From Oxalicibacterium faecigallinarum (lineage in GTDB: Bacteria > Pseudomonadota > Gammaproteobacteria > Burkholderiales > Burkholderiaceae_D): 64,000 nucleotides of DNA. Positions 39,567 through 49,702 of the stretch are shown here, piece by piece. A program made the translations under genes and the position numbers. Each line of letters begins with the position of its first letter. The stretch's first letter is position 1. The DNA lies in assembly GCF_014635705.1 (NCBI RefSeq), contig NZ_BMDI01000001.1, positions 946,008 through 1,010,007 of the forward strand, given 5' to 3'. The notes below the pieces were generated by a model. The model made no database searches and was not told where the DNA came from. It saw nothing but the letters and a program-made list of their open reading frames with translations.

Positions 39567-42500
39567 ATGTCCCATGCACTACCTGACTATGTCGAGCTGC
39601 ATTGCCAGTCCAACTTTACCTTTCTGCACGGTGCCTCACACCCGGAAGAACTGGTCGAGCGCGCATTTCAATTGGGTTACCGCGGCATTGCCATCACCGA
39701 TGAATGCTCGCTCGCTGGCGTTGTACGTGCACACGTAGAAGCAAAAAAACGAGGCGACAACTTTTGCCTGATTCTTGGCAGCGAGATCACCCTCGCTTGC
39801 GGTACCAAGGTCGTCCTGCTGGCGACCAATCTGAACGGTTACGGCAACCTGTCCGAGCTCATCACCATCGGACGCCGACGTGCCGAAAAAGGCCGTTACG
39901 AACTGCATCGTCACGATCTGGAGCATGCGAACACGTTGTCGTCCGCACCACATCTTGCCGGACTGCCGGATTGCCTCGCCCTCCTGATTCCACAGCGCGG
40001 GACAGATCAGAAGATCATTGAAGAGCAGGCGCAATGGCTTGCCCGGACGTTTCCGACTCGTGCCTGGATAGCCGTCGAATTGTTGTACTGGTCGGATGAC
40101 GATGCCTGGCTGGCACAGCTACACGCGGTTGCCGCAGCAACCGCATTGCCGCTCACCGCAAGCGGTGCCGTGCTCATGCACGTCCGTTCACGCAAGCCCT
40201 TGCAGGACACACTGACAGCCATCCGACTGGGAAAAACGGTCGCCGATTGCGGCCTGGACCTGCAGCCCAATGCCGAACAGCATCTGCGATCACGGATGCG
40301 ACTGGCGCAGATATATGCCGCCGACTTGTTGCAGGAAACCCTCCGCATTGCCGCGCGCTGCAATTTTTCTCTGACCGAGATCAGCTACCAGTATCCGGAA
40401 GAAATCGTACCGCAGGGCGAAACCCTGTCCGGCTATTTACGGCGTCTGACTTATGAAGGTGCAGCCAACCATTGGCGCGAGACAGGCATCCCCGCAGATA
40501 TTCAGAGAAAGATAGAACATGAACTCACGCTTATTACCGAGCTGGGTTATGAACCTTTTTTTCTGACGGTCTATGACATCGTCAAATTTGCGCGCAGCCG
40601 TAACATCCTTTGTCAGGGACGCGGTTCCGCAGCCAATTCCGTGGTCTGCTTTTGCCTTGGCATTACCGCCGTCAATCCGGAGCAGAGCAGCGTCTTGTTT
40701 GAGCGCTTCATCTCACGCGAGCGTGACGAACCACCGGATATCGATGTCGACTTCGAACATCAGCGCCGTGAAGAAGTCATGCAGTACATCTACCAAAAGT
40801 ACGGCCGCCATCGTGCCGCGCTTGCCGCCTCACTGATTACCTACCGCCCACGCTCCGCCATGAAGGATGTTGGCAAGGCACTCGGACTGGATTTCGATCA
40901 GGTTAATCGCCTATCCACTTCACACAAATGGTGGGATGGACGAGAAGTACGCGAAGAGCGATTGCGGGAATGCGGTTTTGACCCGCAATCCCCCATCGTG
41001 CAAAAACTGGTGGAATTAACCGGAACGTTGATCGGCTTTCCACGCCACCTCTCTCAGCACGTCGGGGGCTTTGTCATTGCGCGCGACAATCTGGCGAGGC
41101 TCGTCCCGATCGAGAATGCATCAATGAAAGATCGCAGTGTCATTCAATGGGACAAAGATGATCTTGAATCGCTCAAACTGATCAAGGTCGATGTGTTGGC
41201 ACTTGGCATGCTGTCCGCCATACGACGTGCCATCGATATGCTGCGTGTACGCCTGAATGAGCCAGCTTACGAGATACGCAACATCCCGGATAAAGATCCC
41301 TACACTTACGACATGATCTGCCAAGCCGACACCATTGGCGTCTTCCAGATCGAGTCACGTGCACAAATGTCGATGTTGCCGCGCCTGCGTCCACGTGAAT
41401 ACTATGACCTCGTCGTACAGGTCGCTATCGTGCGTCCCGGCCCGATACAGGGCGGCATGGTACATCCATATTTGACACAGCGGCACATTCCCAGGGGAGA
41501 ACTTGTCCTGCGTGATGAGCTTAAAAATGCATTGGAACGAACGCATGGCGTTCCAATCTTTCAAGAGCAAGTCATGCAGATCGCTATCGATGCGGCAGGC
41601 TTCACGCCCGGTGAGGCCGATAAGCTGCGTCGTGCCATGGGAGCCTGGAAACGCAAAGGCACGCTAGAGGAATACAACGACAAACTGAGAGCCGGTCTGG
41701 CAAAAAACAACTTCGAGCCTGAGTTTGCCGAACGATTGATCAGACAGATTGCAGGTTTCGGTGAATACGGCTTTCCGGAATCGCACGCCGCCAGCTTTGC
41801 CCTGCTGGTCTATATATCCGCCTGGATCAAGCGGCATCATCCCTCCGTCTTTCTGGCTGCTTTGCTGAACTCGCAACCAATGGGCTTTTATTCTGCATCC
41901 CAGCTCGTGCAAGATGCTAAACGTCATGGCGTGCCTGTCTATCCCGTTGATGTCATGCAAAGCGATATCGAATGTACATTGGAAGATATCCATTCGAACA
42001 TGCCGCCAGTACGTCTCGGATTGTCGATGATCAAGGGACTTTCCTCAGACAGCGCGGCGCGGATTGTTCGTGCACGCATGCAGCAACCATTCTGCAGCAT
42101 CGATGATCTGGCACGTCGCGCGCAACTCGATCAGTTCGAACTCGGCGCACTCGCACGCGCCAATGCGTTATTGCCATTGAGTGGCCATCGTCGACAGGCC
42201 AAATGGGATGTCTCGGCAATGCGACCTGCGTCGGCCCTATTGCGTGATGCCCCCATCAACGAAGCACCTCTCATCCTCCCGTCTGCCAGTGAAGGACAGG
42301 AAATCGTGGCTGATTACGCCAGTGTCGGGCTCACCCTCAAGCGGCATCCGCTTGCCCTGTTGCGACCCCGACTCAAGCAAATGAATTTATCAACCGCACT
42401 GGAAATGCGTGGTTTTGCCAATCGAAAAATTGCGCGTACAACGGGAATCGTCACCATGCGTCAGAGACCACCAACAGCAAAAGGCACCATGTTTGTCACA

Positions 42501-42707
42501 CTGGAAGATGAAACCGGCATCACCAACGTCATCATCTGGCCGGATCTGATTGAAAAGCAGCGCAAGGAAATTCTCAATGCGCAGCTGATGACGGTCTATG
42601 GCATCTGGCAAACCAAGGACGACGTGCATCATCTGGTTGCCAAGCGCATCGTGGATCATTCCCATTTGCTGGGCGCTTTGAATATCAACAGTCGTGATTT
42701 TCAATAA
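39567..42707 (+). CDS. dnaE2: error-prone DNA polymerase DnaE2 (ImuC)
   Basis: 1046 residues. Order: PHP domain at the N-terminus (YVELHCQSNFTFLHGAS, about 8-26), then the C-family polymerase core with catalytic PPDIDVDF (Asp391 and Asp393) and Asp542 in LIKVDVLALG, the fingers, a helix-hairpin-helix region, and an OB domain near the C-terminus (TGIVTMRQRPPTAKGTMFVTLEDETG). The length is that of DnaE2 rather than replicative DnaE (about 1160). It extends past lesions during SOS mutagenesis. A terminator-like hairpin lies 120 bases downstream. Confidence 0.95.
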   Translation: MSHALPDYVELHCQSNFTFLHGASHPEELVERAFQLGYRGIAITDECSLAGVVRAHVEAKKRGDNFCLILGSEITLACGTKVVLLATNLNGYGNLSELITIGRRRAEKGRYELHRHDLEHANTLSSAPHLAGLPDCLALLIPQRGTDQKIIEEQAQWLARTFPTRAWIAVELLYWSDDDAWLAQLHAVAAATALPLTASGAVLMHVRSRKPLQDTLTAIRLGKTVADCGLDLQPNAEQHLRSRMRLAQIYAADLLQETLRIAARCNFSLTEISYQYPEEIVPQGETLSGYLRRLTYEGAANHWRETGIPADIQRKIEHELTLITELGYEPFFLTVYDIVKFARSRNILCQGRGSAANSVVCFCLGITAVNPEQSSVLFERFISRERDEPPDIDVDFEHQRREEVMQYIYQKYGRHRAALAASLITYRPRSAMKDVGKALGLDFDQVNRLSTSHKWWDGREVREERLRECGFDPQSPIVQKLVELTGTLIGFPRHLSQHVGGFVIARDNLARLVPIENASMKDRSVIQWDKDDLESLKLIKVDVLALGMLSAIRRAIDMLRVRLNEPAYEIRNIPDKDPYTYDMICQADTIGVFQIESRAQMSMLPRLRPREYYDLVVQVAIVRPGPIQGGMVHPYLTQRHIPRGELVLRDELKNALERTHGVPIFQEQVMQIAIDAAGFTPGEADKLRRAMGAWKRKGTLEEYNDKLRAGLAKNNFEPEFAERLIRQIAGFGEYGFPESHAASFALLVYISAWIKRHHPSVFLAALLNSQPMGFYSASQLVQDAKRHGVPVYPVDVMQSDIECTLEDIHSNMPPVRLGLSMIKGLSSDSAARIVRARMQQPFCSIDDLARRAQLDQFELGALARANALLPLSGHRRQAKWDVSAMRPASALLRDAPINEAPLILPSASEGQEIVADYASVGLTLKRHPLALLRPRLKQMNLSTALEMRGFANRKIARTTGIVTMRQRPPTAKGTMFVTLEDETGITNVIIWPDLIEKQRKEILNAQLMTVYGIWQTKDDVHHLVAKRIVDHSHLLGALNINSRDFQ

Positions 42708-42825
42708 TGCTGTGCAAGGAAAAAATCACATACCCGTTTGGGCAAGCCGGAGGCGCAACTCTGCTGACAAAGCAATGTTCATCTATGCCTGCAGGAAGCA
42801 CGCTGTGAAAAAGGCAAAATGGAAA

Positions 42826-42855
42826 TAAAAAAGGAACCCCAAGGTTCCTTTTTTA
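42826..42855. terminator. bidirectional rho-independent terminator
   Basis: AAAAAAGGAACC and GGTTCCTTTTTT form a 12-bp stem with a four-to-six base loop; T-runs occur on both strands. It lies between dnaE2 (+) and the first tRNA-Gly (-). Confidence 0.8.
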
Positions 42856-42885
42856 TAGTGAAGTTCCGAAAAACTCTACCGTATG

Positions 42886-42961
42886 TGGAGCGGGAGAAGA
42901 GTCTCGAACTCTCGACCTATACCTTGGCAAGGTATCGCTCTACCAACTGAGCTACTCCCGC
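42886..42961 (-). tRNA. tRNA-Gly (GCC anticodon), copy 1
   Basis: A 76-nt tRNA on the minus strand. The acceptor stem is GCGGGAG/CTCCCGC, the discriminator is T, and CCA is encoded. The anticodon loop TTGCCAA gives GCC (Gly). It is identical to the second copy at 43042-43117. Confidence 0.97.
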
Positions 42962-43002
42962 ATAAACTTTTTGTCGATGGGATTATGCGCACCCATCAGA
43001 TT

Positions 43003-43031
43003 AAAAAAGGAAGCCTGGATCAGCTTCCTTC
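43003..43031 (-). terminator. terminator after the second tRNA-Gly
   Basis: On the minus strand AAGGAAGC and GCTTCCTT form an eight-bp stem with a loop of about eight bases, followed by a T-run of six. It stands between the two tRNA-Gly copies, just past the 3' end of the upstream copy. Confidence 0.65.
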
Positions 43032-43041
43032 TTAGAAACTT

Positions 43042-43117
43042 TGGAGCGGGAGAAGAGTCTCGAACTCTCGACCTATACCTTGGCAAGGTATCGCTCTACC
43101 AACTGAGCTACTCCCGC
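43042..43117 (-). tRNA. tRNA-Gly (GCC anticodon), copy 2
   Basis: 76 nt, identical in sequence to copy 1, with anticodon GCC and encoded CCA. It lies 60 bases after the pgsA stop on the same strand, and a terminator-like hairpin separates it from copy 1. Confidence 0.97.
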
Positions 43118-43176
43118 ATCGACAGGTGTGCATTATAGAGGAATGCCTTCACTTGTCAAGCAATCTTGCTTGCCAT

Positions 43177-43764
43177 TTACAGCAAATTTCCACCCTTCTC
43201 TTTGATCAGTGGCCACGCCTTGCGCAAGTAGTAAAACATTGACCATACCGTCAGCACCGCGGCAACCCATAACAGCTTGTCGCCCCAGAATTGCAGATTG
43301 ATACCGAAAATATCTTCGTAATAAAGCAACATTGGAATTGCCGTCATTTGCGCCGCCGTCTTGATCTTGCCCAGCGAGCTGACCGCTACCGACTTGGAAG
43401 CACCAATCCGTGCCATCCACTCGCGCAAGGCAGAAATCGTAATCTCGCGGCCAATAATGATGAAGGCAATGATGGCATCAACACGCTGCAATTCAATCAG
43501 CACCAGCAAGGCACCCGCCACCATCAGCTTGTCGGCGACCGGATCGAGAAATGCACCAAATGCCGAGGTCTGATTCCAGCGACGTGCCAGAAAGCCATCA
43601 ATCCAGTCCGTCAGTGCAGCCACGATGAAAATAACGGTGGCGATCAGCCCCTGCGTCTTGTTGAACGAACCCAGCCAGGAATCGGGGATATACAGCACGC
43701 CAACCATCAGCGGGATCAGCGCAACACGCAACCAGGTAAGGAGAATCGGGATATTGAAAGGCAT
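43177..43764 (-). CDS. pgsA: CDP-diacylglycerol-glycerol-3-phosphate 3-phosphatidyltransferase
   Basis: 195 residues, an integral membrane enzyme of anionic phospholipid synthesis. It makes phosphatidylglycerol phosphate from CDP-diacylglycerol and glycerol-3-phosphate. The CDP-alcohol phosphotransferase motif is complete: Asp53, Asp56-Gly57, Ala60-Arg61, Gly70, Asp74 and Asp78. Several hydrophobic helices surround it. It follows uvrC by 57 bases, an arrangement common in proteobacteria. Confidence 0.95.
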   Translation of the reverse strand: MPFNIPILLTWLRVALIPLMVGVLYIPDSWLGSFNKTQGLIATVIFIVAALTDWIDGFLARRWNQTSAFGAFLDPVADKLMVAGALLVLIELQRVDAIIAFIIIGREITISALREWMARIGASKSVAVSSLGKIKTAAQMTAIPMLLYYEDIFGINLQFWGDKLLWVAAVLTVWSMFYYLRKAWPLIKEKGGNLL

Positions 43765-43821
43765 GGCAGAACTTGTTTTCCAGTCGGTACAGCATACGCC
43801 ATAAGGCGCCGCCCCCGTAAT

Positions 43822-45705
43822 CTAATGCAATTGCTTGTAAATGTCTTCCGCCAATTGACGCGAAATGCCCTCGACCGACGCCAAATCCTCCACACTGGCA
43901 TCGATCACGCCCCGTAAGCCACCAAAACGTGCCAACAGTTTTTGTCGCCGTTTGGCACCGATTCCTTCGATTTCTTCGAGACGCGATGTTTGACGTGCCT
44001 TGGCTCGCTTGGCTCGCATACCGGTAATCGCAAAGCGATGCGCTTCGTCGCGAATCTGCGCAATCAGCATCAGAGCACCGGATTCCTTGCCAAGTTCCTG
44101 CGGCGCACGTCCATCGACAAAAACCAGCGTTTCCAGACCCACTTTGCGCCCTTCGCCTTTGGCCACACCGACGATCAGACTGATGTCGAGACCAAGCTCG
44201 GTGAACACCTGACGCGCCATTTCGACCTGACCTTTACCGCCGTCGATCAACACCACATCCGGCATCACGCCCTCACCATTGGCGACTTTCTCGTACCGTC
44301 GCTGCAGTACCTGCCGCATGGCAGCGTAATCATCGCCCGGTGTAATGTCGTTGATGTTGTAGCGACGATATTCGCCATTCTGCATGGCGTGATGATGAAA
44401 CACCACGCATGACGCCTGCGTTGCCTCACCCTGCGTGTGACTGATATCGAAACACTCGACGCGGAATGTTTCGATATCCTCGACTTCAATACCAAGCGCA
44501 TCAATCAGCAAGCGCGTGCGCGTTTGCTGCGAACCCTGTTCGGATAGCAGACGCGCCAGCGAAATTTCGGCACCTTTCTGCGCCATCTCCAGCCACTGAC
44601 GGCGCGTACCTTGCGGCTGAAAGATCAGATTGATGCGATGCCCGCATTGCGCCATCAGCGCCAGCATCAACTCGGGATCGTCAAACTCGGTATTCACGAT
44701 CAGTGAAGACGGCACGAACTTGTCGATGTAGTGCTGCGCAAGAAATGCTTTCATCACTTCGGCAGCCAGTGACTCTTCCGCATTCGTCGGCGCGCTGTCG
44801 ACATGCGTTGGAAAGTAAGCACGATCGCCCAGATGACGACCGCCACGCACCATCGCCAGATTGACGCAGGCGCGTCCGCCCTGTACCACGACCGCAACGA
44901 TGTCGATGTCGGTTTCGCTGCCCGTATCCATGCTTTGCTGATGCAACACGCGTGACAAGGCCGTAATCTGGTTACGTACAACAGCCGCTTGCTCGAAGTT
45001 CATCTCTTCGGCATACGCCAGCATTTTTGCCTGCAAAGTTTCCAGCACTTCGGTCTGACGCCCACGCAAGAACTTGGCAGCGTTCTCAACATCAAGCGCG
45101 TACTCTTCCTTGCTGATGAAATTGACACACGGTGCGCTGCAACGATGAATCTGATGCAACAGGCATGGACGCGTGCGGTTGGCATAGACCGAATCCTCAC
45201 AGGTCCGCAGCAGAAATACCTTCTGCAGAATCTGCATCGATTCCTTGACGGCCCAGCCACTGGGAAACGGACCGAAATACTGATTCTTCTTGTCGACCGC
45301 CCCACGGTAATACGCCATGCGCGGAAACGCCTGTCCCGTAATCTTCAGATACGGATACGATTTATCGTCGCGGAACAGAATGTTGTACCGTGGCTGCAGC
45401 GTTTTGATCAGATTGTTTTCGAGCAGCAGCGCTTCGGCTTCGCTACGCGTGACCGTGGTTTCGAGTCGCGCAATACGCTCCACCATCAATGCGGTGCGTG
45501 GACTGGCAAGATTTTTCTGGAAATAGCTGGAAACCCGTTTCTTCAGATCACGGGCTTTGCCGACGTACAGCAGATTATTTTCGGCATCGAAATAACGATA
45601 AACACCGGGCAGATTCGGTAACTTGGCAACCGTCGCCAGCACGATGGCACGCGCATCTGGCGCATCCTGTTCTTGCTCCCGTCTCTCTGGCGGTTGGTCG
45701 GACAT
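43822..45705 (-). CDS. uvrC: excinuclease ABC subunit C
   Basis: 627 residues from the ATG at 45705, chosen for AGGAAA upstream; an ATG at 45723 would add six residues, and the longer open frame would overlap nagZ. UvrC cuts both sides of the lesion in nucleotide excision repair. Order: GIY-YIG nuclease (about 30-115, GVY 34-36, [11 protein letters not shown] 47-57), UVR motif (about 195-240), RNase H-like nuclease ([18 protein letters not shown]) and tandem helix-hairpin-helix at the end ([13 protein letters not shown] and [16 protein letters not shown]). No LexA box is seen close upstream. Confidence 0.96.
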   Translation of the reverse strand: MSDQPPERREQEQDAPDARAIVLATVAKLPNLPGVYRYFDAENNLLYVGKARDLKKRVSSYFQKNLASPRTALMVERIARLETTVTRSEAEALLLENNLIKTLQPRYNILFRDDKSYPYLKITGQAFPRMAYYRGAVDKKNQYFGPFPSGWAVKESMQILQKVFLLRTCEDSVYANRTRPCLLHQIHRCSAPCVNFISKEEYALDVENAAKFLRGRQTEVLETLQAKMLAYAEEMNFEQAAVVRNQITALSRVLHQQSMDTGSETDIDIVAVVVQGGRACVNLAMVRGGRHLGDRAYFPTHVDSAPTNAEESLAAEVMKAFLAQHYIDKFVPSSLIVNTEFDDPELMLALMAQCGHRINLIFQPQGTRRQWLEMAQKGAEISLARLLSEQGSQQTRTRLLIDALGIEVEDIETFRVECFDISHTQGEATQASCVVFHHHAMQNGEYRRYNINDITPGDDYAAMRQVLQRRYEKVANGEGVMPDVVLIDGGKGQVEMARQVFTELGLDISLIVGVAKGEGRKVGLETLVFVDGRAPQELGKESGALMLIAQIRDEAHRFAITGMRAKRAKARQTSRLEEIEGIGAKRRQKLLARFGGLRGVIDASVEDLASVEGISRQLAEDIYKQLH

Positions 45706-45728
45706 GTCCGTTTCCTGCGTCATCTGAC

Positions 45729-46790
45729 TTAGCCTGCCGCCAGTTCGAGCGCCGTTTTCTTCGCTGCCTGATAGCGCGCATCCTGCTGCAGAGAATCCCA
45801 ATCCAACGCCGAGGTGGAAGGCGCCAGTCCGGCGATGCGTGCAGAAGATGCTGCTGCCTCTTTACCCGGTTTCATGCGCAATCCAGCCAACAATTGATCC
45901 GCTTTGTCGGGCGAATTGCAGATCAGGACCATATCGCAGCCAGCAGCCAGCGCTGCCTGCGCGCCATCGACAACATTGCCGGCCACACTGGCACCTTCCA
46001 TGCTCAGATCGTCACTGAAGATGATGCCTTTGAAGCCGAATCTTTCACGCAACATCGTCAACCATTTGCGTGAAAAACCGGCAGGATTCTTGTCGACTTT
46101 GGGATAGATCACATGTGCCGGCATCACACCCGCCAGACTCAAACCGAGCCAGCCATAGGGCGCGGCATCATCCGCGAGAATCTCGTCCAGCGAGCGTTCG
46201 TCCACCGGAATTTCGAGATGCGAATCGGCCTTGACGTAACCATGTCCCGGAAAATGTTTCCCGCAATTGAGCATACCCGCCAGCATCAAGCCGTGATTGA
46301 GGCTTTTTGCCAGCAAGGTCACGACACGCGCATCGCGATGAAAGGAGCGATCACCGATCACGCCCGACTCGCCATAATCCAGATCCAGCACCGGCGTAAA
46401 AGACAAATCCACACCACATGCGCGTAATTCGCTCGCAAGCACAAAACCGACATCGGTTGCCGCCTTGGTGGCCGCCAGTACATCCATGTCCCACAACAAG
46501 CCAAGCTTGCGCATCGATGGCAGATGCGTAAATCCATCGGTCTTGAAGCGTTGCACGCGACCGCCTTCGTGATCGACTGCAATCACGATGCCTGGACGTG
46601 CTGCATGAATGGCGGATGTCAGGGCAGTCAGCTGCGCGCGATTCTGATAATTGCGCGCGAACAGAATCACGCCACCCGTAAGCGGATCGCGAATGCGGCG
46701 AATGTCATCGTCACTCAAGCTCGTGCCGACAACATCAAGCATTACAGGACCGAATGCATCTGGCAGATTGGCATGGACGACTGCGTTCAT
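45729..46790 (-). CDS. nagZ: beta-N-acetylhexosaminidase NagZ
   Basis: 353 residues, a GH3 family cytoplasmic enzyme. It removes GlcNAc from anhydro-muropeptides in peptidoglycan recycling and thereby affects AmpC-type beta-lactamase signals. The catalytic elements are present: [14 protein letters not shown] (178-191, with the His/Asp of the mobile acid-base loop) and the nucleophile pair Asp260-Asp261 in FSDDLSMEG. The ATG overlaps the acpS stop (ATGA). Confidence 0.95.
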   Translation of the reverse strand: MNAVVHANLPDAFGPVMLDVVGTSLSDDDIRRIRDPLTGGVILFARNYQNRAQLTALTSAIHAARPGIVIAVDHEGGRVQRFKTDGFTHLPSMRKLGLLWDMDVLAATKAATDVGFVLASELRACGVDLSFTPVLDLDYGESGVIGDRSFHRDARVVTLLAKSLNHGLMLAGMLNCGKHFPGHGYVKADSHLEIPVDERSLDEILADDAAPYGWLGLSLAGVMPAHVIYPKVDKNPAGFSRKWLTMLRERFGFKGIIFSDDLSMEGASVAGNVVDGAQAALAAGCDMVLICNSPDKADQLLAGLRMKPGKEAAASSARIAGLAPSTSALDWDSLQQDARYQAAKKTALELAAG

Positions 46791-47179
46791 TTTTTCTCCA
46801 CAATGACAAAGGCGACGGCATAGTCGACCTCATCGGTAATCGTTACTTGGGCACTCAACCCATTCTCTTCCATGAAGGCTTGCAGCTTGCCGCTGGTGAC
46901 CACGATCGGCTTACCGCTGGGTGCATTGAGCACCTGCATCGCGCGCCAGGTCATTGGCATTCGAATGCCCAGACCAATCGCCTTGGAAAAAGCTTCCTTG
47001 GCGGCAAAGCGTGTTGCCAGAAAACGTAAACCGCGGGCTTCCACCTTGGCTTTGCGGCGATGGTATTTCTCCAGCTCCTGCTCACCGAGCACGCGCTCGG
47101 CAAACCGGTCACCATGGCGACCGAGTGCCGCTTCAACGCGCGCAATCTGAATGATGTCCGTGCCAATACCGTAAATCAC
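46787..47179 (-). CDS. acpS: holo-[acyl-carrier-protein] synthase
   Basis: 130 residues from a GTG at 47179 with GAGGAG seven bases upstream; a longer frame reaches back into pdxJ and is rejected. AcpS moves 4'-phosphopantetheine from CoA onto the serine of AcpP. The two metal-binding acidic residues are Asp8 (GIGTDIIQ) and Glu62 in [10 protein letters not shown]. It begins 11 bases after the pdxJ stop and overlaps nagZ by four bases. Its substrate AcpP is encoded 13 kb away in this window. Confidence 0.96.
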   Translation of the reverse strand: MIYGIGTDIIQIARVEAALGRHGDRFAERVLGEQELEKYHRRKAKVEARGLRFLATRFAAKEAFSKAIGLGIRMPMTWRAMQVLNAPSGKPIVVTSGKLQAFMEENGLSAQVTITDEVDYAVAFVIVEKK

Positions 47180-47190
47180 AAACGCGCTCC

Positions 47191-47964
47191 TCAGCGTGGC
47201 GACGAGTGTGCCGACAGGCGCGACGCAACCATGATCGCCTTCATCTCGCGCACCGCATTTTGCCAACCGGCAAAGACCGCATGTGCCACGATCGCGTGAC
47301 CGATATTGAGTTCGGCAATATCCGGGATCGCAGCAATCGCCTGTACATTGGTGTAATGCAGACCATGACCTGCATTGACTTTGAGGCCGTGCTTCATTCC
47401 CTCGCGCACGGCAGATTCTATGCGCTGCAACTCCGCAAGCTGTTCTGTTTGCGCATGCGCTTCGGCATAGCGTCCGGTATGCAATTCGATGACGGGCGCG
47501 CCGGCCTCTTTTGCAGCCTGAATCTGTTCCGCATCAGGATCAATGAACAGGCTGACGCGAATATTTTTTTCCTGCAGTTGTCGCACCGCCGCACTGACAT
47601 CGGAAAAATAACGCACGACATCCAGCCCACCTTCTGTCGTGACCTCTTCCCGTCGCTCTGGAACCAGACAAACATCTTGCGGCAAAATGCGGCAGGCGAA
47701 ATCGATCATCTCGGTAGTCACCGCCGACTCCAGGTTCATGCGCGTGCGTAACTGCGGACGAATCAGCTCGACATCCGCATCCTTGATATGACGGCGGTCT
47801 TCGCGCAAGTGCAGTGTGATCGCATCCGCACCTGCCTCTTCAGCCAACAGCGCAGCCTGTAAGGGATCGGGGTAAACCGTACCGCGTGCATTGCGCAAGG
47901 TCGCGACGTGATCAATATTGATGCCCAGTTCGATCGTCGGATGATTCGGTTGCAGAAAGCTCAT
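47191..47964 (-). CDS. pdxJ: pyridoxine 5'-phosphate synthase
   Basis: 257 residues of the PdxJ TIM barrel, which condenses 1-deoxyxylulose-5-phosphate with 3-amino-2-oxopropyl phosphate to form pyridoxine phosphate (vitamin B6). Family stretches are [36 protein letters not shown] and [12 protein letters not shown], which carry the active-site histidines and phosphate loops. It lies 10 bases after recO and is followed by acpS, the usual recO-pdxJ-acpS order. Confidence 0.97.
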   Translation of the reverse strand: MSFLQPNHPTIELGINIDHVATLRNARGTVYPDPLQAALLAEEAGADAITLHLREDRRHIKDADVELIRPQLRTRMNLESAVTTEMIDFACRILPQDVCLVPERREEVTTEGGLDVVRYFSDVSAAVRQLQEKNIRVSLFIDPDAEQIQAAKEAGAPVIELHTGRYAEAHAQTEQLAELQRIESAVREGMKHGLKVNAGHGLHYTNVQAIAAIPDIAELNIGHAIVAHAVFAGWQNAVREMKAIMVASRLSAHSSPR

Positions 47965-47974
47965 GCTGGTTCCG

Positions 47975-48790
47975 TTATAGCTGCAGCAGATCGATCAGGA
48001 TCTGCCGTGTATTCAATGTAGTGCCATTCAAGTGATGTGCGAGCAGAAAACGCATCAGAAACTTGCTTTGCGTTTGCGTCGCCGCATCGGCGTAATCTTC
48101 ATTATCCATGTCCTGCAGCGTCTTGCCGAGCACCTTGGGCCAGGTATCCGCAACCCGCGCCGGCCGTGGACCGGATTCGGGATCGACGACATAGAGCTGA
48201 TCGGCAAGGACTCGTGTTCCACTGACGGTACAACGCGTCCAGTCTCCTGCCACGCCGCTTTCTCGCAACAAGGCACGTTCGAATTTACGCAAGACAATGG
48301 CAGGTGGCTCATCATGTGCCAGGTGATTGAGTGCACTGACATAATGATTGAACAAGGCAGGATGCGGGTCATCACGCGCCAGCAGTTTGACCAGCAGTTC
48401 GTTCAGGTAAAAACCGCATAGCAATGCGGATTTTTCCAAGGGCAGCAAACCGCCAACCCATTCGGCCTTGGTGAGAGTGCGGACTTCTGATTTTCCGCTC
48501 CAGCTGACTGAAAGCGGTTGAAAGGTTTGCAGGACACCTCGTAGTTGCGAATGTGGCCGTTTGGCACCTTTGGCAACCAGCGCGATACGGCCATGGTCCC
48601 GTGAAAATACATCGACGATCAGACTGGTTTCTTTGTAGGGGTAGCTGTGCAGAACGAAGCCTGGCTGATCAGCAATCCGCAATTCTTTTTCCGGCGGCTT
48701 GCGACGCGAGGATTTTGCCACGGGTTCTGGCGCACTCCGGACATCGGAAGCGCTCACTGAAGAAGTGCTGTCGGCAGAGAGTGCGGCCAT
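47975..48790 (-). CDS. recO: DNA repair protein RecO
   Basis: 271 residues. RecO anneals DNA and loads RecA with RecR in gap repair. The N-terminal OB fold is seen in [34 protein letters not shown], and the C-terminal part ends in the typical [16 protein letters not shown]. An Ala/Ser-rich extension of about 40 residues precedes the OB fold. It begins nine bases after the era stop. Confidence 0.93.
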   Translation of the reverse strand: MAALSADSTSSVSASDVRSAPEPVAKSSRRKPPEKELRIADQPGFVLHSYPYKETSLIVDVFSRDHGRIALVAKGAKRPHSQLRGVLQTFQPLSVSWSGKSEVRTLTKAEWVGGLLPLEKSALLCGFYLNELLVKLLARDDPHPALFNHYVSALNHLAHDEPPAIVLRKFERALLRESGVAGDWTRCTVSGTRVLADQLYVVDPESGPRPARVADTWPKVLGKTLQDMDNEDYADAATQTQSKFLMRFLLAHHLNGTTLNTRQILIDLLQL

Positions 48791-48799
48791 TGCGCCTGA

Positions 48800-49702
48800 T
48801 TATTCGTAGCCGTACGCACGCAGACCGGCTTCGTTGTCGGCCCAGCCGGATTTGACCTTGACCCAGATTTCCAGATACACCGGCCCACCGAACAAGCGTT
48901 CCATATCAAGGCGTGCCTGGGTAGAAATGTCTTTCAGACGCGCCCCTTTATTGCCAATCACCATCGATTTGTGGGTGTCGCGCTCAACCAGAATTGCCGC
49001 AAAAACTCGACGTAAATCACCTTCCTGCTCGAACTGTTCGATCAGAACCGTGCTTGTGTAGGGCAATTCATCGCCAACGAAACGGAACACTTTTTCGCGT
49101 ACGATTTCTGCTGCGAGGAATTTTTCACTGCGATCGGTAATATCGTCCTCATCGAAGATCGGCGGATTTTGCGGCAAGTGCTTTTTGATTTCGCCTTGCA
49201 GATTATCGAGCTGGAACCGCAATTTGGCAGACACCGGCACAATCGCCGTGAAATCGCGCTTGGCAGCAACCTGCTGGGCAAACGGCATCAAGCCAGCCTT
49301 GTCCTTGATGCGATCCGACTTGTTGATCACCAGAATGCATGGCACATCGGCGGGTATGAGGTCGAGCACCTGTTGATCTGCCTGACCAAACCTCCCGGCT
49401 TCGATCACATACAGAATCACATCCGACGCAGTCAGCGTATTGGTGACAGTACGATTCAATGTTTTGTTCAGGGCGTTGGAATGACGTGTCTGGAACCCCG
49501 GGGTATCGACGTACACAAACTGCGCATCTTCCAGCGTCTGGATGCCGGTAATGCGGTGACGTGTTGTCTGTGCCTTGCGCGAGGTAATACTGACCTTGGC
49601 TCCGATCAGTTGATTCATCAGCGTCGATTTGCCGACATTGGGGCGGCCGACGATCGCAATATAGCCACAGCGGAAGTCGGACAGCGCGTTAGATTCAGTC
49701 AT
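48800..49702 (-). CDS. era: GTPase Era
   Basis: 300 residues. Era binds the 3' end of 16S rRNA and helps mature the 30S subunit. GTPase motifs are complete: G1 GRPNVGKS (19-26), G3 DTPG (66-69) and G4 NKSD (127-130). The C-terminal KH domain carries [12 protein letters not shown]. The ATG overlaps the rnc stop by four bases, so the two are coupled, as in most proteobacteria. Confidence 0.97.
   Translation of the reverse strand: MTESNALSDFRCGYIAIVGRPNVGKSTLMNQLIGAKVSITSRKAQTTRHRITGIQTLEDAQFVYVDTPGFQTRHSNALNKTLNRTVTNTLTASDVILYVIEAGRFGQADQQVLDLIPADVPCILVINKSDRIKDKAGLMPFAQQVAAKRDFTAIVPVSAKLRFQLDNLQGEIKKHLPQNPPIFDEDDITDRSEKFLAAEIVREKVFRFVGDELPYTSTVLIEQFEQEGDLRRVFAAILVERDTHKSMVIGNKGARLKDISTQARLDMERLFGGPVYLEIWVKVKSGWADNEAGLRAYGYE

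Noticed and set aside
45705-45801. A longer UvrC start at 45801
   Set aside because: It would run 73 bases into nagZ and has no ribosome site, whereas 45705 has AGGAAA upstream.
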